Shown piece after piece: positions 10,695 to 21,260 of a stretch of DNA of 64,000 nucleotides. The position numbers and the translations under genes are program-made. Where the stretch lies: contig JAPNXP010000010.1 in assembly GCA_028753945.1 (NCBI GenBank), positions 4,653,042 through 4,717,041 of the forward strand, read 5' to 3'. The notes beneath the pieces were generated by a model. That model ran no database searches. It saw nothing but the letters and a program-made list of their open reading frames with translations, and was not told where the DNA came from. Source of the stretch: Hexactinellida sp. DTS-2022 (lineage: Eukaryota; Porifera; Hexactinellida). How positions within the stretch are numbered: position 1 is the stretch's first letter; every line of letters starts with the position of its first letter.

Positions 10695-12210
10695 GCGTAC
10701 CATTAACCTGTTCGGCGTACCATTAACCTGTTTGGTGTACCATTAACCTCTTTGGTGTACCATTAACCTCTTTGGTGTACCATTAACCTGTTTGGTGTAC
10801 CATTAACCTCTTCGGCTTACCATTAACCTTTTCGGTGTACCATTAACCTGTTTGGTGTACCATTAACCTCTTCGGCTTACCATTAACCTTTTCGGTGTAC
10901 CATTAACCTGTTTGGTGTACCATTAACCTGTTCGGCGTACCATTAACCTCTTTGGTGTACCATTAACCTTTTCGGTGTACCATTAACCTGTTTGGTGTAC
11001 CATTAACCTGTTTGGTGTATCATTAACCTCTTTGGTGTACCATTAACCTGTTAGGTGTACCATTAACCTCTTTGGTGTACCATTAACCTCTTCGGCTTAC
11101 CATTAACCTCTTCGGTGTACCATTAACCTGTTATGTGTACCATTAACCTCTTTGGTGTACCATTAACCTCTTCGGCTTACCATTGACCTGTTCGGTGTAC
11201 CATTAACCTGTTCGGCGTACCATTAACCTTTTCGGTGTACCATTAACCTTTTCGGTGTACCATTAACCTCATTGGTGTACCATTAACCTCTTTGGTGTAC
11301 CATTAACCTCTTTGGTGTACCATTAACCTATTTGGTGTACCATTAACCTCTTTGGTGTACCATTAACCTCTTTGGTGTACCATTAACCTCTTTGGTGTAC
11401 CATTAACCTATTTGGTGTACCATTAACCTATTTGGTGTACCATTAACCTCTTTGGTGTACCATTAACCTCTTTGGTGTACCATTAACCTCTTTGGTGTAC
11501 CATTAACCTGTTTGGTGTACCATTAACCTCTTCGGCTTACCATTAACCTTTTCGGTGTACCATTAACCTGTTTGGTGTACCATTAACCTGTTTGGTGTAC
11601 CATTAACCTCTTCGGCTTACCATTAACCTTTTCGGTGTACCATTAACCTGTTTGGTGTACCATTAACCTCTTTGGTGTACCATTAACCTTTTCGGTGTAC
11701 CATTAACCTCTTCGACTTACCATTAACCTTTTCGGTGTACCATTAACCTGTTTGGTTTACCATTAACCTGTTCGGCGTACCATTAACCTCTTTGGTGTAC
11801 CATTAACCTTTTCGGTGTACCATTAACCTGTTTGGTGTACCATTAACCTGTTTGGTGTATCATTAACCTCTTTGGTGTACCATTAACCTGTTAGGTGTAC
11901 CATTAACCTCTTTGGTGTACCATTAACCTCTTCGGCTTACCATTAACCTCTTCGGTGTACCATTAACCTGTTATGTGTACCATTAACCTCTTTGGTGTAC
12001 CATTAACCTCTTCGGCTTACCATTGACCTGTTCGGTGTACCATTAACCTGTTCGGCGTACCATTAACCTTTTCGGTGTACCATTAACCTTTTCGGTGTAC
12101 CATTAACCTCATTGGTGTACCATTAACCTCTTTGGTGTACCATTAACCTCTTTGGTGTACCATTAACCTCTTTGGTGTACCATTAACCTCTTTGGTGAAC
12201 CATTAATCTC
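10695..12210 (+). repeat. 20-bp satellite array (~75 monomers)
   Basis: The array is an uninterrupted tandem of a 20-bp unit, CATTAACCTSTTYGGYGTAC, nearly always in exact register. Variation is confined to a few positions (G/C/T/A at 10, T/C at 13, G/T at 17). The monomer closely matches the intron's 3' end (GCGTACCTTTAACCTGTT), and the intron's 5' end is its inverse complement. A block of ~460 bp at 10861-11320 recurs at 11701-12160, giving a higher-order period of 840 bp (42 monomers). Three diverged monomers reappear at 12629-12685. Confidence 0.97.
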
Positions 12211-12628
12211 ACCACATACGATGCAAATTTGTTGCATGCAACAAGGTAACATCACGGTACAACATTGTGCATGCAACACAATTTCGTGCAACATCTACTT
12301 TAGAGCGACAATTTTGCGTGGAAATTACTCAAATACAATGGAAAATATATTATTTTAAATCAGTCTAGGTGGCTTGATTAATGGTACTGAGATAGTGAGC
12401 AATAAATTAAATAACACTAGAAAGTCATGAACTTGTGAATTCTTCAATTGTTTTGAGAAGGTGAAAAATGCAAACGAAAATAATCTGAAAAACATGTACT
12501 GAATTTCCATATTTGCGTGCAACAAAGTCACACGAAAATTGAACATGTTGCATGCAAAACAACATTCACGGTGCACCATTTCAACATACACGATGCAACT
12601 TTGTTGCATCGTCTTTGGTAGGCTTTAA
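12211..12628. mobile_element. Insertion within the satellite array
   Basis: This 418-bp non-satellite segment separates the main array from three residual monomers. Both ends carry short palindromes related to each other: GATGCAAATTTGTTGCATGC at the left and GATGCAACTTTGTTGCATC at the right. TGCATGCAACA-type motifs recur inside. The ends plus placement in the array suggest a small transposon. No target duplication is resolvable because both flanks are repetitive. Confidence 0.55.
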
Positions 12629-15011
12629 CCTCTTCGGCGTACCATTAACCTATTTGGCGTACCATTAACCTTTTCGGCGTACCCTTAACTCAGCATTCAG
12701 TGTAGCATTAACATCCTTGAGGTTTTAATATTTAGGACTACTTATTCTTGCATAATTCCTAATTTAACTAATCCATTCAAATTCTTATGCGTACCTTTAA
12801 CCTGTTGGAAGAGGTTTACAGTAGGAACCGCTGCTAAGTTACCCAAACTAAATAGCTTGAAGAGGACAATTCAACGCGAAAGAAGAAATGCAAATTTCGT
12901 TCCAGTCCAACCCGAAAGTTTAGTCGAACTTGAAATTCCGATGGATTACATGAAAACTGCCAAGAATGAAACATTCCTTCTATATGATTCTGGTCCAGAA
13001 GAGAGAAGAATTCTAATTTTTGAAACTAAAAAAAACATTGAAATGCTGGAATTATCACAGATTTGGTTGGTACCTTTAAGACCGCACCATTACTTTTTGA
13101 GCAAGTCTATTGCATTCATGGATTGAGAGGTGGGCCTACACCATTAGAAGATGGCCATCTCCTACCTAGTTTATTCGCACTTTTGCCAAATAAATCCCAA
13201 GAAACATTTATGAAAATGTTGGAAGTAATAAAGCAACTCTATCCACATACTCACCCAATGCATTTACTAATGGATTTCGAAAAGGCAGCAGCAAATGCAT
13301 TTTCACATTTCTGGCCAAATACTCTTGTCAAAGGCTGTTTTTTCCATTTGACTGCATAATATTTTTCTGAAAATTCAAGCGGCAGGACTTCAACACGAAT
13401 ACCAGCACAACGAAGATTTTGCTTTACAGATGAAACTGATACCTGCCCTAGCTTTTGCACAACCTTGTGATGTTCTACAGTTGTTTGGTACTGTAGTCCA
13501 GAACCTACCCATGCCAATGGCAGAGGGTTTAGTTCTTTACTTCGAACGCACGTCATTGGGCGTGTCCTACCGGGCGGGACCTTTCAGCAACCTATCTTTC
13601 CCATCGAGATGTGGAATTGCCATTTTGAAGTGCTGGCTGGATTTCCCAGAACAACAAATTCAGTCGAGGGCTGGCATCGATCTTTTAACGCCACTGTGGC
13701 TGCCATCATCAGACTATTTGGAAGTTTATACAGGCGCTTAAGTTAGAACAGGGAATGGTAGAATTGAAACAAATAAAATATCTAGCTGGAGAGAGACCAA
13801 CAAAGCGTACAAATTGGCAACTTGAAGAGAAAATCAGGAACTTAGTGCGGGACTACTTCAATCGTCAATGATGGGGAATTCCATGTCAAGTCGACCAGTC
13901 ATTTCACCACTATCAATCGATTTGTCTGCAAATTGCTGTGTAACAAGCTACTAGCAAGTCTTTACTTTTCTCAAAATTTTAGACCAATCGGTACTGTGGT
14001 TTTTGATTTGTGACGTCACAAAATTTCATTTTTTTTGTTGATTATCCAAACATTTTTCAAAATGTTGAAGCACCATCTCACTTCAAACTCGTATAACTTT
14101 TGATATAATTATCCAATTCTTTTAAAAGTTGCTATACTTATGTTTTTATATATGGAGAATTCAAATCAGATGGATATATTAAGTTATCAGTTGTTTTTAT
14201 TAGTGAAAATTAGAACTGAAAGCAATACCGGAAGTAGAACCGGAACCATGACGTAGCAAAAATGTATATTTTCGGATCTCTTTTATTTTTTGGTAATTTA
14301 TTGTATGTAGTCTTAAGTCATTGTGTGGAAAATTTCATTATAGTTTCCATATTTTCCCATTGAGTTATTCACATTTTGTCCTCTAAACGCTATTTATGTG
14401 ATACTACAACTTATTAATGTTCTTTATAAAAATAGAATACTGGCTAGAACCTTACTCTATTTCTATCATATTGATATATATTTCATTTTTAAATAATTAT
14501 TATCACCAGTGTATTATACAGCCATTTGTAAATACGCTCCTAATCCTGGTCTGATGCAATTTCATACGCCTAAATCACAAATTATTTTTACCGTATAGGA
14601 GAGGATTCCAAATTTTCGCGCTCCTAAATTCCAATTTTCCAAAAATCATACTCCAAAAGGAGCGTCTCGCGCTCCTGGATAATTCCTTGATTATCACTCA
14701 TTCCAACAGCATTATACAATTGATATACGTATGATCAGAAATTTGTGGTTTGTGGTATGTTTGACCTCCGATACACTACACATGTTAATTAAGTGCATTA
14801 AGTGCATTAGTATTGTTGCATTGTATAATTGGAATGCAATTGATTAAACAAATGAACTGTGAACTTACTTACGTTAACTAATAGTCGTTGTCACACTGTT
14901 ATTTGGGCCTACCTAATACCAATATATTTGTTATTTACATTATTATTCAAATAATTAAGATTGCTTATAATTCATGATTTGATAATTGTCTTTGATGTAA
15001 TATTCATATAT

Positions 15012-15318
15012 ACAGTACCTCCTGCTAATCCTAACATAGGTGTTCCGATTCAACTAAAATCTCTTCCGATTAGTGAATTCGTTCAGGGTAGGGATGTAAT
15101 ACATTTTCTATAGGCATCTATAAAATGAGACCCCAATAATCCGACCCACTCTTTTTAATCCATACAAATCATATAGTACACTATCTGATACTTATTTTTG
15201 TATAATTTCAATGTATTATATATACAAATATTTATGATTTACCCTCTTTAATATGAAAAATATTTTGGTATCTCCTGTTCGGACTAGCGAGGGTTCGGAT
15301 TAGCGAGGGTATACTGTA
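15012..15318. mobile_element. MITE, CAGTACCTCC type
   Basis: Left end TACAGTACCTCCTGCTAATCC and right end GGATTAGCGAGGGTATACTG are inverse over most of ~20 bp and TA flanks the element. A second, more eroded copy lies at 52005-52479. The terminal CAGT and TA target fit pogo/Tc1-mariner non-autonomous elements. Confidence 0.7.
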
Positions 15319-15464
15319 TTTCCAAATGGATTACGTACGTTTATATATTTACAATTTAATCTCTTGCTACATTTGAAAATCAGTAATTAGCTTCATGTCC
15401 ATAGATGAGATTTTGAACTTCCTTGCACATTTTGAAGAAGTTTTTGGAGTGGATATATAGCCTA

Positions 15465-15689
15465 TTACATAATTTTAGGGACATAACAAACGTCTTCTGT
15501 TGAGTGCCAATAGAAACTATTTTCAAGACGCCATGGCCCTTTTAGATGCATAAAGCTGACTTCTATATCACCTTCTTCCTCACAGACTTCTTTAATCACA
15601 CAAATATACCAATCTTTGTCATACATACATGCGACATAATCACCTATAGTTAAGTATGGCAGCTGTGTAGAATATTTAGAGTTTGTCAC
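15465..15689 (-). pseudogene. Fragment of a transposon ORF: Tudor-like C-terminal module
   Basis: A 74-codon frame reads PYLTIGDYVACMYDKDWYI, then KEVCEEEGDIEVSFMHLKGP and FYWHSTEDVCYVP. From memory, a GDYVA.YD..WY.G.V...  FMHP.GP..S.YWP..ED.CWVP pattern ends many ORFs carried by invertebrate DNA transposons. It lies between the inverted repeats of the 13873-17272 element and is probably the remnant of its coding region. No catalytic domain is visible. The function of the module is unknown to me; the Tudor-like label reflects only the short beta-barrel look of the sequence. Confidence 0.4.
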
Positions 15690-16177
15690 ACGATTTCATT
15701 TAAATTCATATGTTATTGTGTAATCTAATTGGTCACTAATTCGCTTTCTCCTATAAATTTTGCACTTATTGGAGTGTATTTATGGTAAGTACGTGTCACT
15801 GGTATAGTTTTGATGTTATCATATCTAAAACATAATTAAGTGTACTACAACATAATCTAAGAGCTCTATATTAAACATTTGAATAAGTGATATTATATTA
15901 CCTTCTTTTGGTCGCTGTAAACTTGCTCGGGCTGTAGCTCTTTTTACTGTACCTCCAATGTCATCACAAGTTAATTTTCAGTGGGAGGTAACAAAAAATT
16001 TGATTTCAAAATTCAGATTCGAAGTGATGCAAATAAATAGAATCAATAGATAATAATCAAGTTTCACAACTTTTATGCTGTAATATTAACTTCACAGCTC
16101 AATAGCTTAATAAATTGCATTCTTATTAAACATAGCAACAATACTAATGCACTTAATGCATTTTAATTTACATGGTA

Positions 16178-16681
16178 CAGTGGAACCCCGCGTATCGGGG
16201 CACTCGCATATCGGGGCATGCGCGTATCGGGGCATGCGCGTATCGGGGCAGTCGGTTGGGAATTTGGTTTTTTCCCATTAAAAATAACCCCGCGTATCGG
16301 GGCGCCATTCACTTATCGGGGCACTCCACCGAAGATTATTTCTCTTGAGTAACATGCTTTTTACTTTTGAGCAGCTTAGTATTCTTTGTAATGGCCGCTA
16401 AGCGTCACCCACTCACGCTAGAGACTCGTGCTGAGGTAATCGGGGGAGTTTTTTCAAAAAAGAAATTCCGTGAATATCATAGATTAGTATAATGTGAAAT
16501 TGTAATGTGAGTACTACTTAAATATCAGCCTTAACTCTAGGTTTTGACTATATGTGTATGATTTGATGTGTAGGTGCTAACTTAATTGTTTTAACCAAAC
16601 ATATTGGAGTTTTCTTAGAATCCCGCGTATCGGGGCGCTGAGCGCTTGGACGGAGGTGCCCCGTTACGCGGGGTTCCACTG
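16178..16681. mobile_element. Pogo/Tigger-like MITE
   Basis: Left end CAGTGGAACCCCGCGTATCG and right end TACGCGGGGTTCCACTG form ~17-20 bp inverted repeats with TA on both sides. GCGTATCGGGGCA is repeated several times just inside the left end. A remnant of the transposase start lies at 16391-16492. Ends of this form with a TA target are typical of the pogo/Tigger group. Confidence 0.85.
16391..16492 (+). pseudogene. Remnant of pogo-type transposase N-terminus
   Basis: A 33-codon frame starts MAAKRHPLTLETRAEVIGGV, matching the start of the CENP-B/Tigger helix-turn-helix DNA-binding domain (MAxKRxxLTLExKxEVI). It runs into basic residues and stops. Everything after the first helix is missing. 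Its place inside a pogo-like MITE supports the call. Confidence 0.5.
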
Positions 16682-17299
16682 TAGTGTATCGGAGGTCAAA
16701 CATACCACAAACCACAAATTTCTGATACATACGTATATCAATTGTATAATGCTGTTGGAATGAGTGATAATCAAGGAATTATCCAGGAGCGCGAGACGCT
16801 CCTTTTGGAGTATGATTTTTGGAAAATTGGAATTTAGGAGCGCGAAAATTTGGAATCCTCTCCTATACGGTAAAAATAATTTGTGATTTAGGCGTATGAA
16901 ATTGCATCAGACCAGGATTAGGAGCGTATTTACAAATGGCTGTATAATACACTGGTGATAATAATTATTTAAAAATGAAATATATATCAATATGATAGAA
17001 ATAGAGTAAGGTTCTAGCCAGTATTCTATTTTTATAAAGAACATTAATAAGTTGTAGTATCACATAAATAGCGTTTAGAGGACCAAATGTGAATAACTCA
17101 ATGGGAAAATATGGAAACTATAATGAAATTTTCCACACAATGAATTTTGAGAAAAGTAAAAAATAAAATTTTGAGAAAAGTAAAGACTTGCTAGTAGCTT
17201 GTTACACAGCAATTTGCAGACAAATCGATTGATAGTGGTGAAATGACTGGTCGACTTGACATGGAATTCCCCTGATGGATTTTTACGTGGTATAGCGCA

Positions 17300-17449
17300 G
17301 GTTTTTTTTAATGGTTGAGACCTTGGTGCAACTCAGCGCGGCCTTGGTGTAACTCAACACTGCATCGGCCACTGCCGACCCGAATCGTGGTGTAACTCCA
17401 AAAAATCTTGGTGAAAATTTTACACCAAGATCGGCCTTAAGAAAAACCC
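17300..17449. mobile_element. 150-bp MITE in the MULE gene 3' end
   Basis: A 12-bp direct repeat, TGGTATAGCGCA, occurs at 17288-17299 and 17450-17461. Between the copies lies an element starting GGTTTTTTTTAATGG and ending CTTAAGAAAAACCC. Removing it restores the GIAHN reading of the MULE C-terminus. The element repeats GACCTTGGTGCAACTC-like words inside. Confidence 0.7.
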
Positions 17450-17863
17450 TGGTATAGCGCATAACATTGGGCTGGATTTGGATTAATTTATTTAATTATT
17501 GTGCCAACATTTCCTGTCCTAATGATATACTATTCAGTTTCTATTCAAATACTATTTCATTTCTTAAATAAACTACATACCTTAAGTTTATTCATGTCTC
17601 TTATCAACTTCATAATATCTTGTATCGAAATGTCGCATCTCGAAATGTCGCATCTCGAAATGTCGGAAAATTCTAATTGGAAAATGTCATATGCCCCAAA
17701 ATATCTTACCTAATATGGAAATTATTAAATGCTATGTTGATGCATTGTCAAATTATGATAGTATATAAAATTAGAATTTGAGATGTGAATCCTTATAAGT
17801 GTAGATTCATACTAACAAACCCTCGAATTTATTTGGCTAACATATTTTGTCACCTTTAAATGT

Positions 17864-18125
17864 GATAGATCGTTATCGCAGTGCAAAATTACCCCTGGAT
17901 GCAAATTTTCAGCTTTATGGAACTCGTCGTCTTTCCACTTTCCAATTAATTCTGGACTAACAAACACACACAACAATTGTACTTTTAATATATTGTACGA
18001 TCCTTTCGATCTCGGTCGCTTCGCGACGGATCACTCTCTCACAAAGGTCGCTTTGCGACCTTTGTTCTTTCGTGTTAGACACTACGCAACACAATTAACG
18101 GCCCTTCGGGTCCTTACCCTCCTCA
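17864..18125 (+). repeat. Retroposon-like tail plus GC-rich hairpin repeat
   Basis: The left part reads AAAATTACCCCTGGATGCAA, then a short ACAC tract and ACAACAATTGTACTTTTAAT. Related copies lie at 18760-19105 and 19240-19393. From ~17998 a GC-rich stretch follows with small hairpins (GGTCGCTTCGCGACGG and GGTCGCTTTGCGACC) ending near CCCTTCGGGTCCTTACC. This GC-rich stretch recurs at 29700-29830 (inverted), 52580-52680 and 53748-53825. Its compact hairpins contrast sharply with the AT-rich surroundings. Confidence 0.55.
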
Positions 18126-18759
18126 AATATCACTCATATTAAATATATTAAACCTGTGACCTGTAATTCTGTATGCTGCTATTTGGGAGCCAAGTATGTC
18201 AACTAATTAATTAATGCTATTTACTAACCCAGGATTTAAGCTCCTGCATAATAAATTGTTTGTTTATTATTAATTCACTTCATCATCAATATGTAATTTA
18301 TTATGCAGAAGATATAGGTAGTAAATAATAAAATAACTTTGATAGTAATATATTATGATACTTAGGCGTTTACGAGGTATAAGCCAAACTGGATTAATCT
18401 AGTATGCAATTTCGAAATTAATGTAGGTGAAGATTAAATCATCAAAATGACGCAGGCGCAGCAATAGGAGATTACATTTTTGTTATTGCCTGCCGCAGAT
18501 TAAGTGTCTAAAATTATATAAATTTGTAGCACATGCATACAATATATTTAGAATGTGACAAAATTATTTGTCAATTGAATCAAAATTGTAAGAGCTGAAT
18601 CCAAATTAGGTCCTACGTGACGTCACGATCACATAAGTGGTATACGTGTGTCTCATTGTATGTTGTATTATCATCTGAGATTGTGAGCGAATCGGATAAA
18701 AACTGAAAGAGTTAAACCCAAATATGTGCCTTTATAACGTCATAATCTCAATATTTCGT

Positions 18760-19032
18760 TTAGAAAACCATTATATCGTTGTCAGCGTGTAAAATTACCC
18801 CTGCATTCAAATTTTCAGATCTCTAGAGCTTATGGTCTTTCGTAATTCTGGGCAAACCCACACACACACACACACACCCAGATTATGTCCTTATATCAGT
18901 GATACAGGGACGTTTTTGTCCTTATATCCAAAAAGTGTCCCTATATCCTAAAAGTGTCCTTATATCCAAAGGTTTTTGTCCCTATATGGGGGGATATAGG
19001 GACAGTTTTGTCTTTATATCGACATCGACATG

Positions 19033-19077
<45 letters not shown>

Positions 19078-19105
19078 ACAACAATTGTGGTTTTAATATA
19101 TAGAT
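18760..19105 (+). repeat. Retroposon-like repeat with AC tracts
   Basis: Copy of the same ~150-bp repeat (GTGTAAAATTACCCCTGCAT), expanded by two AC runs (~18858-18877 and 19034-19072). Between them lies a ~130-bp stretch that alternates GTCCCTATATCC and GTCCTTATATCC in both orientations (18885-19020). It ends GTGGTTTTAATATATAGATA. The end resembles the 3' tail of a non-LTR retroposon. Confidence 0.5.
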
Positions 19106-19239
19106 AGATAAATAGGTAAGTATAGAATTTTCACAAAAGTGATGCTTATTTGTTGCATATTTATAGATTTCTTAAAACGAATCGGGTCAAGTTTATATAA
19201 GTTTTTAAGATAAAGGTATCATAAGAAGTTATATTCCCA

Positions 19240-19393
19240 ATACTTCGCTTAGAAAACCAATAGACCCTTGTCACTATGCCAAACTATACTTATATACAAA
19301 ATTACAGCTCTCAAGGCAATATAGTCTTTCTGTTAATTACGGACAAACACAAACAAACAAACAATCATCAACAATTGTGCTTTTAAAATATAG
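19240..19393 (+). repeat. Retroposon-like repeat, third copy
   Basis: Diverged copy that keeps TTCGCTTAGAAAACCAATAG at the left, an ACAAACAAACAA tract and TTGTGCTTTTAAAATATAGAT at the right. Confidence 0.45.
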
Positions 19394-20305
19394 ATGTATG
19401 TTGTAGTTTACATCCGTGCCTGATGCGCAGTAGTATTGCGCACCCTTGTACACTAGTTTATACGCGCATACCAATAAAGTCCTGATGTGCACGCAATAGA
19501 TCTGTGTGCACGTGTGAGCATCAGTTACTGGTTTAAACGGCAACATAAATATACATTTTCAAACATAATTTGACACATGACAGAATTTTGTCACGATAAA
19601 TTGAAATTTTGGAATTAAAAAAATAGAATATTGAGTCAATCAACACAAATTTCGCTCAGAATATTAACCTGTTGACCCCATTAAGCGGAGTTTACTGTAC
19701 ACTCGAAACTCCGAGATCCGAACCTCTCAATCGGGCACTCTTATTGTAAAGCAAAGCTAAATATGCATTCATTTAATCAATAATTAAGTTTAATGATAAA
19801 ATTATACGTATAACAAATACAATAATAAATTACCACCCGTTAAACACATCACTTTTGATTTTAAATGAATCTAGAAGTACGAATACAAGTTGCTGTTTAT
19901 AGACATGCCTGATGTACACGCGGCTACACCAGACCAGGTTCGTCCATAAACTGCAACATTTATATAACTCGTGTATTATGTTTCTATTCATATTCGACTA
20001 GTTATACGTATACGTACAGTGGAAACCGAGTTTTTTAATAAATAATAGTTTTTGTCTAACTAACTATTTATTCTAAATGTGTAAGAAATTCCAATTTAGA
20101 TTTATTTTAAATCGGTTTATTCTAACTCCGCTTAATCAGGTCAAAATATCATCGGACCAAAATTACCCAATTAAGCTGAGTTGACTGCTAATATAATGGG
20201 GTACTATTTAATAATCCGAATAAATTCACTTATCTTAACTTTTTTTTTGTTGAGTCAGTGGGGTTAGCGAATGTTTAAAATATAAAAATAGTATAGTATA
20301 ATTTC
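19394..20305. other. MITE debris, no gene
   Basis: I see no credible gene. Fragments with pogo-like ends occur: CCATTAAGCGGAGTTTACTG ending near 19698, and CAGTGGAAACCGAG at ~20018 facing TTAAGCTGAGTTGACTG near 20187. These suggest eroded relatives of the 22572-23962 element. Confidence 0.4.
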
Positions 20306-20848
20306 TAGTGCTGAAACGAATATACCGAATATTCGAAGATTCGTTTGAAATGATTGAACGAATATATTCGTTCGTTTCAAAACCAATGTTCGTTTGAACG
20401 AGTATTATATTGAGAATTTGAGACGAATACCGTATTCCTTCGAATAAGCGCTCCTCCACTTATTCTTTTCGTGGGCCAACATTATCTTAATTTTTTTTAA
20501 TAAAATCCAGAAAATAATATTTTGGTAGGATCTAGTGGTTCTTACTTCTTAGCGACATTATGCCAAAATATATGTAATTACATTCCAGTTATCAACTAAT
20601 GTGTTTAACTTATATTACAAATGCCATTTTTATTGACCCGGCGCCTATTCGAAGCAATACTGTCTGTATTCGTTTACTTCTTTTGGACAACAAATGATTA
20701 TTTGTATTTATTGGAGAGATCGTAATTATAATACATTCCTACCTAACTAGCTGATTAATAGCTTATTCATCATAACGAACGAATATTTAATATTCGTTCG
20801 TTTAGAAAAGGTTCGTTCGTTTCATTTAGAATATTCGTTTCAGCCCTA
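20306..20848. mobile_element. hAT-like MITE (TTCGTTTCAG ends)
   Basis: Left end AGTGCTGAAACGAATAT and right end ATATTCGTTTCAGCCCTAA are inverse, and near both ends the words AATATTCG and CGTTCGTTT are repeated in both orientations. The interior (20585-20670) shares sequence with the LRRC74-like intron. No intact ORF. Confidence 0.6.
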
Positions 20849-20894
20849 ATATTAATTCCCACTCATTTTCTTGAGAATTAAATGTTAGTTTTAT

Positions 20895-21260
20895 CAGGGA
20901 CTTCTTTAATATAGGGACTGTAAACTTCGTTTTACGGTCAAATTAGCGTAGGCCTAAAACAGTATTGTTACTTATTGATATCCCGTAATCCGCTAATGCT
21001 AGACACAGGAAATGTATTATTGTCGTATAGGAAATCATATTTTGGGAGTCCAACGGTCATATTGGTTTATCGAAAATATTTGTGGAATGTAAGTTATGCG
21101 ATGTTCATACCTTCCATATATGGTAATATTGTTAAAATCTTGAGATTAGTTAACTTTATCCATATGAAATTTATTATTGGCGAAGGGGAAATGGGAATTC
21201 ATATTTAGGGACTCAGTAGATCACATTGATTTACCTAAGGCGTTCCCCTTAGCCTATATT
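20895..21260. mobile_element. Truncated copy of the CAGGGACTTC hAT-like element
   Basis: Starts CAGGGACTTCTTTAATATAG exactly like the element at 39940-42378 and follows it through AGTCCAACGG and GCGTTCCCCTTAGCC. It then passes into FBR-associated palindromic units without a right end. It is truncated or overwritten. Confidence 0.75.

Larger units (their letters stand above)
10592..12821 (+). other. Intron with inverted-repeat ends, filled with satellite
   Basis: Donor CAAACAG|GTTAAAGG and acceptor GGTTTACAG|TAGGAACC join exons of the MULE gene in frame (phase 1). The left junction 10575-10604 and right junction 12789-12817 are inverse copies of each other over ~29 bp with one missing base. 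The left arm includes the last 17 bases of the exon, so the intron's 3' end carries an inverted copy of upstream exon sequence. The interior is a 20-bp tandem array (10695-12210), a 0.4-kb insertion and a few more monomers. Splicing is inferred from frame continuity and splice consensus, not from transcript data. Confidence 0.7.
13873..17272. mobile_element. 3.4-kb element with long terminal inverted repeats
   Basis: The left end GGGGAATTCCATGTCAAG and right end CTTGACATGGAATTCCCC are inverse copies and begin inverted repeats of several hundred base pairs, roughly 13873-14830 and 16690-17272. The right arm lacks ~340 bp present in the left (about 13982-14317). A 4-bp TGAT flanks both ends. 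It splits the last codons of the MULE gene. The interior holds a short reading frame with a transposon-type C-terminal module (15465-15689), a MITE (15012-15318) and a pogo-like MITE (16178-16681). Fragments of the same family lie at 27770-28611 and 29413-29470. The superfamily is not identified. Confidence 0.8.
10251..17486 (+). pseudogene. FLYWCH zinc finger + MULE transposase gene (frameshifted, interrupted)
   Basis: Exon 1 (10251-10591) encodes a FLYWCH finger. It reads TTFRLIKSSRGGNK, has a one-base frameshift near 10303-10315, then continues ENGYLFDKHK and TYWQCERRKECKARLHT with the zinc-binding C, C and H. After the 10592-12821 intron, exon 2 continues in frame (LFQT|VGTAAKLPK). It holds the MULE catalytic region: GTFKTAPLLFEQVYCIHG, LLMDFEKAAANAF, GCFFHLT and VEGWHRSFNATVAA. 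A short deletion near 13057 removes the Asp of the usual DGTFK motif and shifts the frame. Further shifts lie near 13355 and 13555. The C-terminal end lies after the 13873-17272 element and the 17300-17449 MITE: GIAHNIGLDLD, stop at 17484-17486. Family knowledge says FLYWCH binds DNA and MULE cuts and joins it. This copy cannot make an active transposase. Confidence 0.75.
10036..17675 (+). mobile_element. FLYWCH/MULE DNA transposon, decayed and nested
   Basis: The element is defined by its gene (10251-17486) and by related flanking motifs in opposite orientation. On the left, CCGACATTTCGAGACGGG and a following TTCGATAC lie near 10038-10072. On the right, the inverse motif TCGAAATGTCG occurs three times in about 17625-17675. 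These look like terminal inverted repeats of a Mutator-like element, though exact ends and a target-site duplication could not be fixed. The element is about 7.6 kb only because a 3.4-kb long-TIR element, a 150-bp MITE and a satellite-bearing intron lie inside it. Confidence 0.55.

Noticed and set aside
10695-12210. CRISPR-like array of short repeats
   Set aside because: Monomers are directly adjacent with no spacers and the context is eukaryotic. It is a satellite.
10695-12210. Interstitial telomere repeat (TTAACC-like)
   Set aside because: The 20-bp unit contains one TTAACC only and is not a tandem of 6-mers. Its resemblance to a telomere is by chance, and the intron ends explain its origin better.
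19337-19546. 69-codon minus-strand frame
   Set aside because: It lies in retroposon-like tail and MITE debris and resembles nothing known.
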